From positions 49,833,119 through 49,897,118 of the forward strand of contig CM076192.1 of the NCBI GenBank assembly GCA_038277395.1: DNA of 64,000 nucleotides, written 5' to 3'. The position numbers and the translations under genes were made by a program. The notes under the pieces are model-generated. The model saw only the letters and a program-made list of their open reading frames with translations, searched no databases and was not told where the DNA came from. Positions 24,498 to 36,213 of this stretch are shown in pieces. This stretch comes from Dryocosmus kuriphilus. Taxonomy: Eukaryota; Arthropoda; Insecta; Hymenoptera; Cynipidae. Numbering within the stretch: the first letter of the stretch is position 1; each line of letters opens with the position of its first letter.

Positions 24498-25256
24498 GAA
24501 AAAAATGGTTTCACAAACATTTTTTAATATATGCTTCAAAAAGTAAGTGTTGTGCACTTTTTATTCATTTACAATGTCCGTACAAAGGTTTTTCATCTTA
24601 TTTTGTAATAAGACAGTGATTAAATTAAAATTTTGAATTGAACGTCGTGCGTATTTTAGGATTTTCGATTCCGGTTTGGCCAGACTCCGACCAGCCAATG
24701 AAACCCTAAGACCATGATCTAAAAACTACAAGACCACTTTCATCTGCTTAATTCGTCTGCTCGCAGCATTACAGCAAGACCTAACCTTAAAGCACATTTT
24801 ATTCTTTTATAAAATCTTTTCGTACGATAAGGTAACATTTGGCTAAAATGATGAACAACAATTAAAGTATAATCACTCGGGTACTCGACACTTTTCGTCA
24901 CATTTGTCGATAGATAATAAAAATTATTGATTGGCCACTACTGCAGCGAGCATGCCGATTATTGTTTTTTTTTTTTTTCATGACAGCTACTGTAGGTTTG
25001 AAAAAAATATATTTTCGATAAAAAATTTGTTCATTTAGAAGCATGTAAATTATACTTAATAGTATAGTTTCAGGATTGCCAATTTTCTGGGAATCGATTA
25101 CGCTTATTTAGAGTATCAAATATTCGATACGTGATTTTATATTTTCATCTGTCGGCACAAGTGTTCCTTAACAAGACAGCGACTGTATCGCTTACCCTAT
25201 TAGAAATATAAATGCCTAAATGAAAGTCAAACTTTCAGCCGGCTTGTTGTGAAAAA
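24498..25256. other. Intergenic region
   Basis: AT-rich with a T-run near 24,965. No gene is recognised. Confidence 0.55.
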
Positions 25257-25360
25257 TACACTGCGCGGCAAGGGGAGAGGCAGTTTTTTGACTTGTGTGA
25301 TTGTCGCCCTCGCTTCACTCATTGGAAATCACTGCCTTTCTCCCCTAGTTGCGCAATGTA
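25257..25360. repeat. Short foldback repeat
   Basis: TACACTGCGCGGCAAGGGGA at 25,257 pairs imperfectly with TCCCCTAGTTGCGCAATGTA ending at 25,360. The flank TTGTTGTGAAAAATAC resembles the TATTTCACAAC motif of the 17.5-18.8 kb cluster. A 90-codon ORF over it is incidental. Confidence 0.5.
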
Positions 25361-27085
25361 ATATTTTGCGTTTTATTACAATATTATTCTACTTGACATT
25401 TATCCGCTTGATACAAAAAAGTCTACGTGATTTCCGCAAAATATGGCTTGATATCTCCGCGACATTCAAAGAAGCCATGGGAATGCGTGCACCTAAATGG
25501 ATAAAGAGAGCGCTCTCTTGATTCTTAGCCACTGCAATGTGCTGCAATGGCAGACTACAATCTACTTTACTTTTCTACTTTCGGCACGCGCTTCTCGTTT
25601 CTGCTCTTAATAAAGATTAATTTCCTTTTACGACAATCCTTCTTTGAAATAATCTAGTACTTATAGTATCACGTTTTAAGTTCATAATATCATTAAGAAA
25701 TTCATAAGAAAAATAAAAGAATTTTTTAATTTAAATTCACGCATATACTGAACTTTTTCAGTAGGGTGTTTCAGAAATCACAAATTCTGAAAAATGCGAG
25801 GTGCTAACAGAACTTCTTGTTCCTGTTTGAAAAAAAAAAAGAAAATCCATATAAAGATGTAATCCAAGCGGATGCAATCTTGCACTCGAGGTCAAAGATT
25901 AAACGCTAAATATCTTCATTGCTTATGTGCTTACAAGAAAAATGTTTACAGCAATTTTTTATATAATTTCTTTTTTCTCTACTAGTGTACCTAGACTTCA
26001 TGAAAACACTCTATATGGTATCAATGAATTCGTCTTGAAAATATATACATGTCTATAAGGTCTACTGTCTTGATGTCGCAACCGTTTCTAGACGATATAA
26101 TATGAACTGATCCTATCAGACTGACCTAAATTCAATTTTGACTTATGACTCCAAAATGTTTTTCCTTTCTTCACCGTTATTTTTTTCTTATTTTTGTGGA
26201 CCGTAAGAGCGGGAAAAATTTCTATATTACTAACTTAATTTCTTGTACGCTCTGAATTTCTTCAAAATGGATTTAGAACTTGTTTTCTATGTTTTGTACA
26301 CAATTTCATGTTTCGCTTCATGCAGAATAAATAAAGAATGTTCTACTTTTGAAAATACAGACGCCATTATTGAATGATTTGTAATTGGACTATTGAAAGT
26401 TTAAAGCGTTTGATTGTAAACAGTTTGTAATAATTCTACGATACTGAACTTTTGAAAATTGAAGACTTTAAAGAATATTTAATTTTCAATTTCAAGCGTT
26501 TCAAAAAAAAAAAGTTTCACATTAGATTCTTCAATTTTTCTCCAATTTCTCCAATTCTTCAAGCTTGCTCATTTCCTTATAATATGCTGATAATATAGTC
26601 GCCACTAATACTCATTCTGAATGCAGTGAGATTAAGTTAGAGGGTAATTTTGACTTAAATGCGGAGAATAGCCCCCTGATAATAAATATCCAGGAAACTT
26701 TTTCGAAATTTTGTTCGTCAATTATTTAAACAAATACATTATTTATGAAAAGAAGAGATTCTGTAAAATATTTGTCACCAGGTTTGAACCAAAACAAGAC
26801 CGATCAATTTCGAAAAAATGCAAATTGATTTTCATAACACAGGCACTAAACACAGGGAAAAGAAATTTCCCGATCAAACTAATACTTTTGCTTACTCAAA
26901 AGTATTAACAAAGTATAAACAACAAAAATATAAACATCAATAGTATAAACAGAAGTTTTATTTCTATCGGAAAATTTCTTTTTCCTGCACCGAGAGAAAA
27001 ATATTGTTCATAAATCATACAACAAAATCATTTTGTTGATTTCAAAGAACAATTTGGTTAAGGCAACAAAATTTTTTTTGACTAC
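25361..27085. other. Intergenic region
   Basis: AT-rich, without a supported gene. CACCGAGAGAAAAAT at about 26,990 and CACTCAGAGAAAAAA at about 27,084 resemble the CACTGAG-type transposon ends seen at 30,912 and 33,855 and may be end fragments of that family. Confidence 0.45.
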
Positions 27086-27392
27086 ACTCAGAGAAAAAAT
27101 TAATTTATTTTAAATAAAAGTATACATTTGAAATATATTTATTTGACTCAAATAAATTTTTATTTCAGTGGAATAACTTTTTATTTATTTCAAATATTCA
27201 TAGTTATCCATCAGAAATAAAAATATATATTTAAAGGAAGATTTGCGTGAAATATGTGGTTATATTTAACTGAAATAAAAGTTTATTTGATTTTGAGAGA
27301 CACGCATGCGCAGCTCTATTATTTTAAACTCTACGCCGCGGTCGTCGCACTTCGTGAAAAAATCGTGTTGTGAAACATAACCTACAGAAAGT
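27086..27392 (+). promoter_or_regulatory. Upstream region of the SAM-domain gene
   Basis: About 200 bp of AT-rich, TTTATTT-like sequence is followed by a less AT-rich block (27,300-27,390, containing GCATGCGCAG and CGCCGCGGTCGTCGCAC) directly before the ATG. That change fits a 5' UTR or core promoter. No clear TATA box or initiator can be assigned. Confidence 0.3.
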
Positions 27393-28043
27393 ATGGACGC
27401 TTACACGAAAGATACCCTTCATCGGGCTGGTTTAGGAGAATATATTCCTATTTTCGAGGGTAAGTGATAATATGACTTTTTTTATGACGTATTGCGTAAA
27501 ATTCATTAAAATCTAACAGTTGAAAAATTAAAATGTAAAAATTTCAGAGAACAAAATCGACAAAGATACCTTACACATATTGACTCCTGATTTGATAGCG
27601 TGTTTAATCAAGCCTATAGATGATAGGTTAAAACTGTCCAAATTGATTTCAACTGATGTAAGCGCACTTTTTTTCCTGCTTTGTTTATATTTTTATTCAT
27701 TGACAAATATGATGAACATGTATTTTTCTTATCCAGTCCTTTGCTGTTATTGAAAGTATATAGTGATGCTGAGACGGAAGATGATCTTTCGAAATTCTCT
27801 GAGAATGTCCAGAACTCAGAGCTTATCTTTGAATTTGACGCTGTAGCGCATTCTGATGATGGAAATAATGCTGTCGATATAATTTCGCCTGCCGCCGACT
27901 TAAAATGTATCAATGAAATTGGAAAAAGTTTGAAAGAAAGTGAACCAACTTCACAAAAAAGAAGGTTAGAGTCGCCAACAACTTCAAAAAAACGTCTATA
28001 TAATAACCATATACTATGTTTGAACCAACAAAAATATGGTTGA
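27393..28043 (+). CDS. SAM-domain protein, 5' exons of a spliced gene (possibly broken)
   Basis: Exon 1 (27,393-27,459) begins ATGG and ends G|GTAAGT. Exon 2 (27,548-27,657) follows TTTCAG and ends GAT|GTAAGC. The joined 59 codons form a sterile alpha motif: helices around LHRAGLGEYIPIF, ENKIDKDTLHILTPDL and PIDDRLKLSKLI. SAM domains mediate protein or RNA binding. A good acceptor (TTCTTATCCAG, ending 27,736) leads to an open stretch with an acidic region (SDAETEDDLSKFSEN) and a basic tail (KRRLESPTTSKKR). From that acceptor, however, the phase gives TAG after eight codons. Either a later AG (27,773, which restores the frame) is used, a one-base indel broke the gene, or the product is short. 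The 3' part is not identified. Confidence 0.5.
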
Positions 28044-28275
28044 TTCCTACCCCTTTGCCAACGCCTCATGGGGGGCGGGAAGGCATCGCTGTGACTAATC
28101 ACAAAAATAATGTAAGGTCGCACTCCTACCCCTTTCCCAACGCTATCAATTTAAAAGTGTTTTCGTTTTTCTCTTGAAAAATACCCTATTTGAGTGAACG
28201 TTAAGAACATTTTTTAATTTGAAAAAAGTTTTAAAAAATCGATATCTCGAAAAATATTGAAGATATCGATTTAAA

Positions 28276-28605
28276 ATGGTCAGATTCGTGTTTCTCGCAA
28301 AAAATCCTATAAGAATCCGCATTAAAACCGGATATTGTACTCATGCCAAAATTGTCAATGTGCATAAAATCCTGAAGAAAAGTTATTGCTTTCCGAGGGG
28401 GAAATGCGAAGATAGTCATGACCTTAAAACAGGTCATTTTTCATGGTCGTTCGAGGTAAACTTGTCATTTGAAGTCAATATATATCCAATAAAGACGAGA
28501 TGTGAACAGGTCATCAATGCCTTGTTCGATATTGAACCTTTTATAACTCAAAAACTGTCCATTTTCGGAATTTTTGCCCATGGACACTTTTATTTGGGAG
28601 GATGA
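28276..28605 (+). other. ORF with CCCH-zinc-finger-like segment
   Basis: This 109-codon frame contains CFPRGKCEDSHDLKT, which has the C-x5-C-x3-H spacing and the trailing HDL of CCCH zinc fingers such as those of the PARP12/ZAP group. The first cysteine of the finger is not in place, so only three ligands are seen. A related fragment lies at 36,118-36,171. It may be an exon of the SAM gene just upstream, which lies on the same strand 230 bp away, or an independent relic. The start codon is not trusted. Confidence 0.3.
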
Positions 28606-30653
28606 GAAGTACTATTGTAAATTTTTTTTGCTTATAACGCTATAATTTAAAAACGGTTAATTGTTAAAAAAAAAGTGTAATCAGGAAAATGTCTTATTGT
28701 CTTCTCATAGCTCAAACCTTATTGAAAAATATTTTACAGAATTTTTTTTTATAAATAGTGTATTGGTATAAAACACTTGATAAAAACAATTAACGTCCAA
28801 CTTTTCGCAAAAGTATGCTGGATATTCAAAATCAGGAGCGGTTTTCTCAACATTTTAACTCACAGTTAACCTCTAGACCTCTCAGTGCATACAGAAGTAT
28901 TAGTGACGGTCGCATTATGACCCTTATATCTTATAATAAACACTAAAATATTCGAGTGAAAGGGTGCAGCAGTGCAGGACCCTAGGAGGGTTCACATTAC
29001 CGATTTAAGTAATTATGTCACTGACATTTGAATCGTTAATATGGGTCAAGTAAGAGGTCATGACGTTTATACACTCTAACAGATTAAGATTAAGACATTG
29101 TTAATAACGTAAAGTCAATGTAAAAGCTATGAGCGTGACTTGTGAATAAACTGGGCGGAACTATACACTATTTAAGACTTTGTTTATGCCATGGACAATA
29201 CTACACTTGGCGATAGGAACGTGGATTACGTTGGGCCATGCGAAAAAGGGAGTGACATGTTTATGCCATATATATCACGCTAACAAACTGCACATTCGAC
29301 ATTTACAATTTATGCTATCGTCATCTTGCTAATACATTTCAAGCAATTTTAATCTTATAATGATCAAAAAAGTTTAACTTTTTTTCTTCATTTCTCTTGC
29401 TTAAGAATTTTAATTCTGTATGAATGTAGTTTTACTGCTCTCCCAGATAACCTGGTTTACATACGAGTACCATTCAGAAGACGTTTAAGGTGTAGATTCT
29501 GCGGTAATTACACTTTGCAGATATTTCAGAAAGTAATTTTCAAGTTAATTATACACAATCTGAGTAATGCTAGCTTTCCGTCCCTTGTAATTAATTTCAA
29601 TTAGGTGATGTTGCAAACTGTTTCTCTATTATGGACTCTAATTTACAAATCTAATAAGTCACCACTGATGAGTTATTAGATCAATGACCAGAAAAACTGT
29701 CCCTAGAGATCTATTCATAGAATATTGCAATTAGTCTAAAGAGTGAGCTGTCATTTGTTTTAGATTCATTAAAAATAATATTACTATCCATTAAATAAAA
29801 CATCTCGTTTGTTAAGAACTAAAGAAATTATTATCAAGACCACTGTTGAAAGTATTGAACATCTAAAATTGCCATTGGTAGAAAAAGGTATTGATAGATT
29901 GCAACCGTATGGCAAAAACTTCATTTCTATAAAAATCGTTTACTCTTCAGCTAACTCTTCTTATTAAGAAAAAGTGCATTCTTTTCAAACACATTTAGGT
30001 GATTTGTTAAAATTATCAAAGAGTCTCTTTGTTGTAAATCACTTTGCTACAATGTTGAGGAATAACTGTAATGCTCCGGACATGAAATACATTACTGCAA
30101 ACTAAATTAATTTTGACTGAGAACAGCATTAACCTCATGATACTATGGTACTGTCATCCAACATACCATTCAATCCTGGATCAGTAGATTCAATTTCCGA
30201 GTCACGAACCACAATCACAGTCACAAAGTATAGGTGTCTGTCGCACCTGAACTTAAAAATAATCAAAAACTCTGCAACTTCCACAGCAATCTGAAGAACA
30301 CGAAAATAAATTCACAGCATGGTCTTATCGCTTTTTATGATGTCTCTAAGAGATGGCCTATTCAACTTATCTCGCGACGTTTTTTAGTATTGTTTTTACT
30401 TCAAGCGAAGGTTGTCAGTAAATTAGGATGAGCAACATGTGGCACGTGTCACCGTGACACGGAAATCAGGGATTCACGTGCATTCGGGACAACGCGCGGT
30501 GCTGGACTGGCTCTGTTAGTCTGTTAGTCTGTGGATCGCCTCTTTCGTCTTGTTGATTACGAACACGGTGGTTCGCCCTCCTCTGAGAAACTGTGAACTC
30601 CCCTGGCCCCACCAACAACAGGAACAACATAGCTAGCTGTAGTGTTCCGAAAG

Positions 30654-30690
<37 letters not shown>

Positions 30691-30911
30691 ACCCGTTAGC
30701 CACCGTTTACCTTTAGAGTTTAGTCCCTAGCTTAGATGCTTCTTTCACCATATACCTCAAATCATTCGGCATGCAGATCCTCGGGCGCAACGCGTCCCAT
30801 ATTAACCGCTAACTTTCCACATGGATTAAATTGAAAGGAAATACTGTATGGGTAGTCAAGTTGGCAGGTTGGTATAGGGATGAAGGATAGAAGATATTTA
30901 TTTTTAAGGAT
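28606..30911. other. Intergenic region with poly(C) tract
   Basis: No coding or RNA feature is recognised. A moderately GC-rich patch (30,430-30,650) precedes the poly(C) run. Confidence 0.55.
30654..30688. repeat. Poly(C) tract, 35 bases
   Basis: An uninterrupted run of C, extraordinary in this AT-rich setting and likely to have an unreliable length. Confidence 0.9.
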
Positions 30912-31871
30912 CACTGAGAAGGTTTGGTTGATAGAGAGGCAAGAAAATATGTTGTTGCTTCTAGAACAAGCAAAGGTTTGGTTGTTCCAAAAAAACTTTT
31001 TTCAATGAACTATGTGATAAAGTTGCAAGTTATTAGTTGAAGATCTTGAGGATCCTACAGAAAAATGTTTGGCTGGGATAAAAAAATGTTTGATTGTTAT
31101 AGAAGAAACCAAATTTGTTGTTGTTTTAATCAAATTATTGATATTCCAATAAAACTTTGGTTAATTAAAGAAACTATCTGAATGTTTGCTGATTCAATAA
31201 AACCTTTCTCGTGTCAATAAGAACTGATAATAAACCAATTTTATGTAATTATTTCCAACAAATTACGTGGCTATATTAAGCATGTAATATTTATAATACC
31301 CTGTAGATAAATCTAGGACTTCCTTGTGATGTAAAGAATATATCACTTAGAGTCACTGACTTAGCCACTCAAAGAAATATTCTTTTGAAACAAAAAACAT
31401 CTTGACGCAACTATTGTAAAATTTCCTCTTATAAATTATAGGTTAAGAAGACTTTCTGTTCTTTACAAAAAATCCGTTTGCAACAAAAAACACGATTATG
31501 GTTTTTTTCAAGTTGTCTTAAAATTGCTTTTAACTTAGATTGTAAAAATGATATAAATTTTTTAAAAAAGGTATGATTAGGACAATAAAACGACATAGGG
31601 TAAAGAAATTAGTAGCGAGACACTTTAGATAGGATCATATTAAAAGCTGTGTAAAAAGTAAATCTCAAGTTGGAAAAAGACGAAATGAATTTACCTACAT
31701 TCTAGGCATTTTACAGTTTCTAATTCACTTATAGAAAATTTGTTATAAGCGCTGAGGAAATTATTAAATGTGCACTGAAAAATAAAGATGTAAAATCATC
31801 AAAAGTAAGCCACACAGTTTTGACTATTGATCACAATTATTTTATGGCATATTTGACCAGGCCATATTGTA

Positions 31872-31924
31872 ACGGGTAGTTCTAAGAAAACGGGTAGTTC
31901 TAAAAGCAAAACGGGTAGTTCTAA
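31872..31924. repeat. CGGGTAGTTCTAA short tandem repeats
   Basis: Three copies of a 13-bp word spaced 17-19 bp apart. A fourth lies at about 33,502, on the far side of the inserted mariner. Confidence 0.7.
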
Positions 31925-32104
31925 ATTTCGACTCATTTTGTACTTAATGATATCTCTTTCTCATAGCTCACGAAAAAAATAAATACAATAAATAAATACA
32001 AAAAATTATTAATTTATTTTTAAATTAATTTTAAAATGAATATTTGTATCATTGTTTACTTTTCTAATCACCATATGAAATCACTGTTTTTTTATATTAC
32101 TTAT

Positions 32105-32106
32105 AA

Positions 32107-32157
<51 letters not shown>
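32105..32157. repeat. (AT)n microsatellite
   Basis: About 50 bp of nearly pure AT repeat, immediately upstream of the mariner insertion. Confidence 0.9.
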
Positions 32158-32161
<4 letters not shown>

Positions 32162-33475
32162 CGAAGTGTGATCAAAAAGTAAGGTGACTTTTTGAATTTC
32201 GCGGGATGCGTACAGTGGATATTCGTTTTCTTTTTTTCTTATGTTGGTACACTCGTCCCAAACATATGTGCACAGTTTCAGCTATATCGCAATTTTTGTT
32301 TGTTTGTGAGAGGCATAAGGGTTAGATGTGTTTTGCATGCTCGGCGATTTTCTGTTGTCGAAAAAAATTGATAAAAGAATTTGCATCCAATTTTATGTAA
32401 AAAATGGAATTAAGTGCTCCAAAACACTTGAAATGTTGACAGTGGCATACGGTGAGTGTACTCTGAGTAAAAAAATGTTTATAAGTGGTACAAGCTCTTT
32501 CGGGAAGGCCGAGAAGATGTTAATGACGAAGCTCGCCCTGGACGTCCCAGCGCGTCAACAACTGATGAAAACGTTGAAGAAGTGAAGAAAATAGTGTTGG
32601 CGAATCGTCGAATTACCATTAGAGAAGTTGCTGATGATGCCGGCATCTTGCTTGGCTCGTGCCAACAATTTTAGTGGATATTTTAGGCATGAGACGTATG
32701 TCAGCGAAGTTTGTTCCGAAATTGCTAAATTTTGACCAAAAGAACCGTCGCGTGAGCATCGCTCAGGAGCTGTTGAATGACGTCAACGGCGACCCAAACT
32801 TGCTCAAAAGGATCATAACAGGTGATGAAACATGGGTATATGGTTATGACGTCGAAACTAAGGCTCAATCGTCCCAGTGGAAGCATTCTGGATCACCAAG
32901 ACCAAAAAAAGCACGCCAAGTTCGATCAAATATCAAGGTTTTGTTGACTGTTTTCTTCGATTATCATGGCGTAGTGCATCAGGAGTTCTTACCACAAGGT
33001 CGTACAGTTAATAAAGACCTTGAAGTTATGTGCCATTTGCGTGAAGCATAACGAAAAAAACGTCCGGAGTTGTGGAAAAAACCAGTCATGGTTATTGCAC
33101 CACGATAATGCGCCAGCTCACACGTCATTGCTTGTTCGTAATTTTTTGGCCAATAACAACACCATAATCATGCCTCAGCCACCGTATTCACCAGATTTGG
33201 CTCCCTGCGACTTTTTCCTGTTTCCAAAACTGAAAAGACCCATGGAAGGACGGCGTTTTGCGACGATTGAGGAGATAAAGACCGCATCGCTGGAAGAGCT
33301 GAAGGCTATACCAAAAAGTGCTTATCAGAAATGCTTTGAGGATTGGAAAGAGCGCTGGCACAAATGTATTATATCCGAGGGGGATTACTTTGAAAGGGAC
33401 AACATCAATATTGATGAATAAATAAATATTTTTTGATAAAAATAAAAAGTCACCTTACTTTTTGATCACACCTCG
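32162..33475 (+). mobile_element. mariner element, full length (copy 2)
   Basis: The terminal repeats are CGAAGTGTGATCAAAAAG (32,162) and CTTTTTGATCACACCTCG (ending 33,475), each bordered by TA. The length of 1,314 bp is typical. It is the same family as the deleted copy at 15,412-16,233. Both landed in TA repeats. Confidence 0.9.
32328..33421 (+). pseudogene. mariner transposase, frameshifted
   Basis: The frames 32,328-32,585, 32,659-33,051 and 33,020-33,421 cover the whole transposase with at least two changes of frame. The first holds KCSKTLEMLTVAYGE from the helix-turn-helix region. The second holds TGDETWVYGYD with the first catalytic aspartate. The third holds HDNAPAH and PYSPDLAPCDFF, with 34 residues between the second and third aspartates. 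Codons are also missing around 33,015, where copy 1 retains an EYYLEVM-type segment. The gene is broken. Confidence 0.85.
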
Positions 33476-33855
33476 TATATATATCTCACATTATGTAGCC
33501 GTCGGGTAGTTCTAATTTTTTTTTACATTACAGCCTGTATTTGACCTGATTTCAAGAAGCTTCATGTAGGAGATAAGTTTAACGTTTATTTTCTTATTGA
33601 ATATTCTCAGGCAAGAATTAGAGTGGGAGACCCACTACTGAAGGGTGGTCTACTATATTGGTGTTATTATTCCAGTTTGCTGTAGTATCAATCACATTTT
33701 TAAGCTGTCCCAACAAAACTTTTGTGGGCTTAATAACAATTTGATTAATTCAATAAATATTGAGTTCTTTTCTACTAACTTTTTGTTGAAACATTTTGTT
33801 CATTTTTAGCAACTGAATCGTTTTTTTTTGTCTCAACCAAAGATTTTTCTCAGTG

Positions 33856-34693
33856 TATACACGAAAATTTGAGATTGAGGGTCAATTTAGTATTCAACAA
33901 AGGGATGAAATCGGAAACTGGTAATTATTGTTTCACAATTACAGTAAGACCGTATAAAATAAAAAAAAGTTTATAAAACTCCGTAATTAGTTAATACTAT
34001 TGTTGGATTCAATCAAGATGCAATACAAATGAAACGTAGTAAAATACAAAATAAAAACTGACCCTATATCTGTTGATCCGTTTATTCAGATTTTTTTCTT
34101 TAACTAGAGAAATGCAGTAGTTAATAAAAAACAGTGGATTTCAAAGTTAGCTTTTGGAACTTAGAATAATAACAATAATTTTCAGGTCTTGTAATTTTCT
34201 GATAACCTCTCATTTTATTAACAAGATTTCGTTTTTTTTTCTATTTCATTAAATTTAAATTCAAAGATGGCTTTCATATTTTTTTTATTTATTTCTATGT
34301 TCTCAATGATTATTTTCATCATTAAACAATTACATTTCTACTTTTTAATCTCAAGGTTCTTGAAGAAAAAAACCCAAGCTTTCTTTCTAGTCAAAAAAAT
34401 CATCGGAAAAGGAGTGTAATTTTTCCAGAAAGTCATTTTTATTTATGTTCTTCATTTTTTAAGATCAAGTGAAAAATCAAACCCCAACAGTATAGTGCAA
34501 ACATTTTTTCAAATTATATTAAAAGGGTTATACATCTTCAAAAAAGATTTTCTACATGCGAAAACTAAAAATTTTACCCCGTCCCCCTTCGGTAAATATT
34601 GGTCTAAATGGAAAAGTTTTTCCCCTTAAAATACCATCCAATAGGACTGCACTTTATACAAGTTTCATTTATATCCAAGAAGTTTTATTTTTT
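33856..34693. other. AT-rich intergenic region
   Basis: Nothing is recognised in this interval. It ends at the T-run targeted by the next HINE-like element. Confidence 0.6.
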
Positions 34694-35958
34694 ACATTCT
34701 CATCAGAGAAGGTATTAGATTTATGCAAAATTTGACTTTCGCGGATTTCATGAAATCTCCACGTTTTGAGACCCCCTGAGTCAGAAAAAACGGTTTTTAC
34801 GACCGTGTCTGTCTGTCTGTTGTCGTCGTTGTCGTCGTCGTTGTTGTCGTTGTCGTTGTCGTCGTCGTCGTCTGTGACCGCGATAACTTTCGAAGTACTA
34901 ATCGGATTGGAATGCGCTTTGGTACACTTCTTTAAGGGGTAAAAAGAAAGGACGAGTTCGTTAACCAGCGGTTTTTGACCAACGGTTATGGTTTTATCCA
35001 TCAAAAACTGTTTTCACAAAATCAAAAAATCCATTTTCCGGCTAAACTATGAGAGATACAAAAAAAAATGTAAGAAAGTAAAATTGTTCATCTCAAAAAT
35101 ATCTACAAATTTTGTCTTAACCGTTTTTTGATAAAATGAACAGTTTTTGTTTTAATCAAGAAAAAGCTATTAAAATTAAAAAACTCTGGTTTCCCGCCAA
35201 AATATTCAAGATGCAAAAAATTGGTAAAGAACAAAGTTATTCAATTCAAAAATATCTACAAATTTTGTTTTAACTATTTTTTGATAAAATGCACGGTTTT
35301 TGTTTTAATCGATAAAACGTTAATAAAAATCAAAATTTTCAAATTTCCTGCAAAACTGTGCAAGATACGGAAAAATGATAATAAACAAAGTTGTTGGTCT
35401 GAAAAAGATCTACAAATTTGCTCTCTATTATTTTTTTGAGCAGACGCGTATTTTTTGAGTTATTCGTGAAATATGTTATGAAATATATAAAGAAAACCAC
35501 TTTTCAGCAAAACTATGCAAGATATGAGAAAATATTAACAGGCAGAATTGTTCACCTTGGAAAGAGCTACAAAATTTATTTATAAGACTCATCGTTTTAC
35601 TTTTAAGAATCGAAATCCTCTATTGTGAAAATTTGGAAAATCACTAAAAAACTTTACCAATCTACAATGCGTTTTAAAAAATGTAATTATCGAGCGCGAA
35701 GCGCGAGTGTCATGATGAGAATGTATTCCTTAAGGGCGATAGAGCCTTAAGTAAAATAATTTCTTTTGGAATTTTTAATTTAAAGGTTTATACCATCCAG
35801 AAACACCGAGCGCGTAGCGCGAGGTGAATAATCTATCGAGCGCGAAGCGCGAGAGTCGAACAGACGCGCGCCGCGCCCTAGGCGCGCTCATACTTCGCGC
35901 GAGGCGCGGCGCGCGAAGCGCGCGATGAGAATGTGCCCGCGAAGCGGGCAGATTTTTT
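34694..35958 (+). mobile_element. HINE-like element, copy F (complete)
   Basis: It runs from ACATTCTCATC (34,694-34,704) to GATGAGAATGT (35,924-35,934), the hairpin GCCCGCGAAGCGGGC (35,935-35,949) and AGATTTTTT. The GTC/GTT microsatellite is at about 34,818-34,872. The body shows four degenerate monomers, recognisable by CTACAAATTT-like anchors at 35,103, 35,256, 35,410 and 35,577, so the period is about 155 bp. The hairpin loop base differs from copies C and E (GAA instead of GCA), yet the stem is kept. Confidence 0.7.
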
Positions 35959-36082
35959 GAGAAATAAAGAACCCGTTTGAAAATTCTTCTCAGAATTCCA
36001 TACAATACAGTATCTATAAAAATAAAATATCCAGAAATGTTTAAAATTTCTAAAAAGTTTCTATGGTAATATTGGTGAAATT

Positions 36083-36213
36083 CCAGATTTCAGATTTATT
36101 TATTATTTATTTCAGGTTTATTGAGTTCCGAGGGGAAATGCGAAGAAAGTCATGACCTTAAAACGCAAGTAAAATTTCAGATTTCAGATTTATTTATTAT
36201 TTATTTCAGATAA
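36083..36213. repeat. Duplicated 35-bp acceptor-like block around a CCCH-like fragment
   Basis: TTCAGATTTATTTATTATTT followed by ATTTCAG occurs at about 36,083-36,118 and again at about 36,180-36,213. The 60 bp between them read AGTTCCGAGGGGAAATGCGA and then AAGTCATGACCTTAAAACGC, nearly identical to 28,388-28,428 and open in the frame GKCEESHDLKT. The first block ends TTTCAG and the insert ends CAA|GTAAAA, so it resembles a small exon. The first cysteine seen in the 28.4-kb copy is absent here. Confidence 0.4.

Larger units (their letters stand above)
30912..33855. mobile_element. Putative DNA transposon with CACTGAG ends, hosting a mariner
   Basis: CACTGAGAAGGTTTGGTTGA (30,912) is matched by TCAACCAAAGATTTTTCTCAGTG (ending 33,855), which share CACTGAGAA and TTTGGTTGA on the complementary strands. 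Subtracting the mariner leaves about 1.6 kb of AT-rich, non-coding sequence. No target duplication is evident, so the superfamily is not assigned. Confidence 0.35.
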
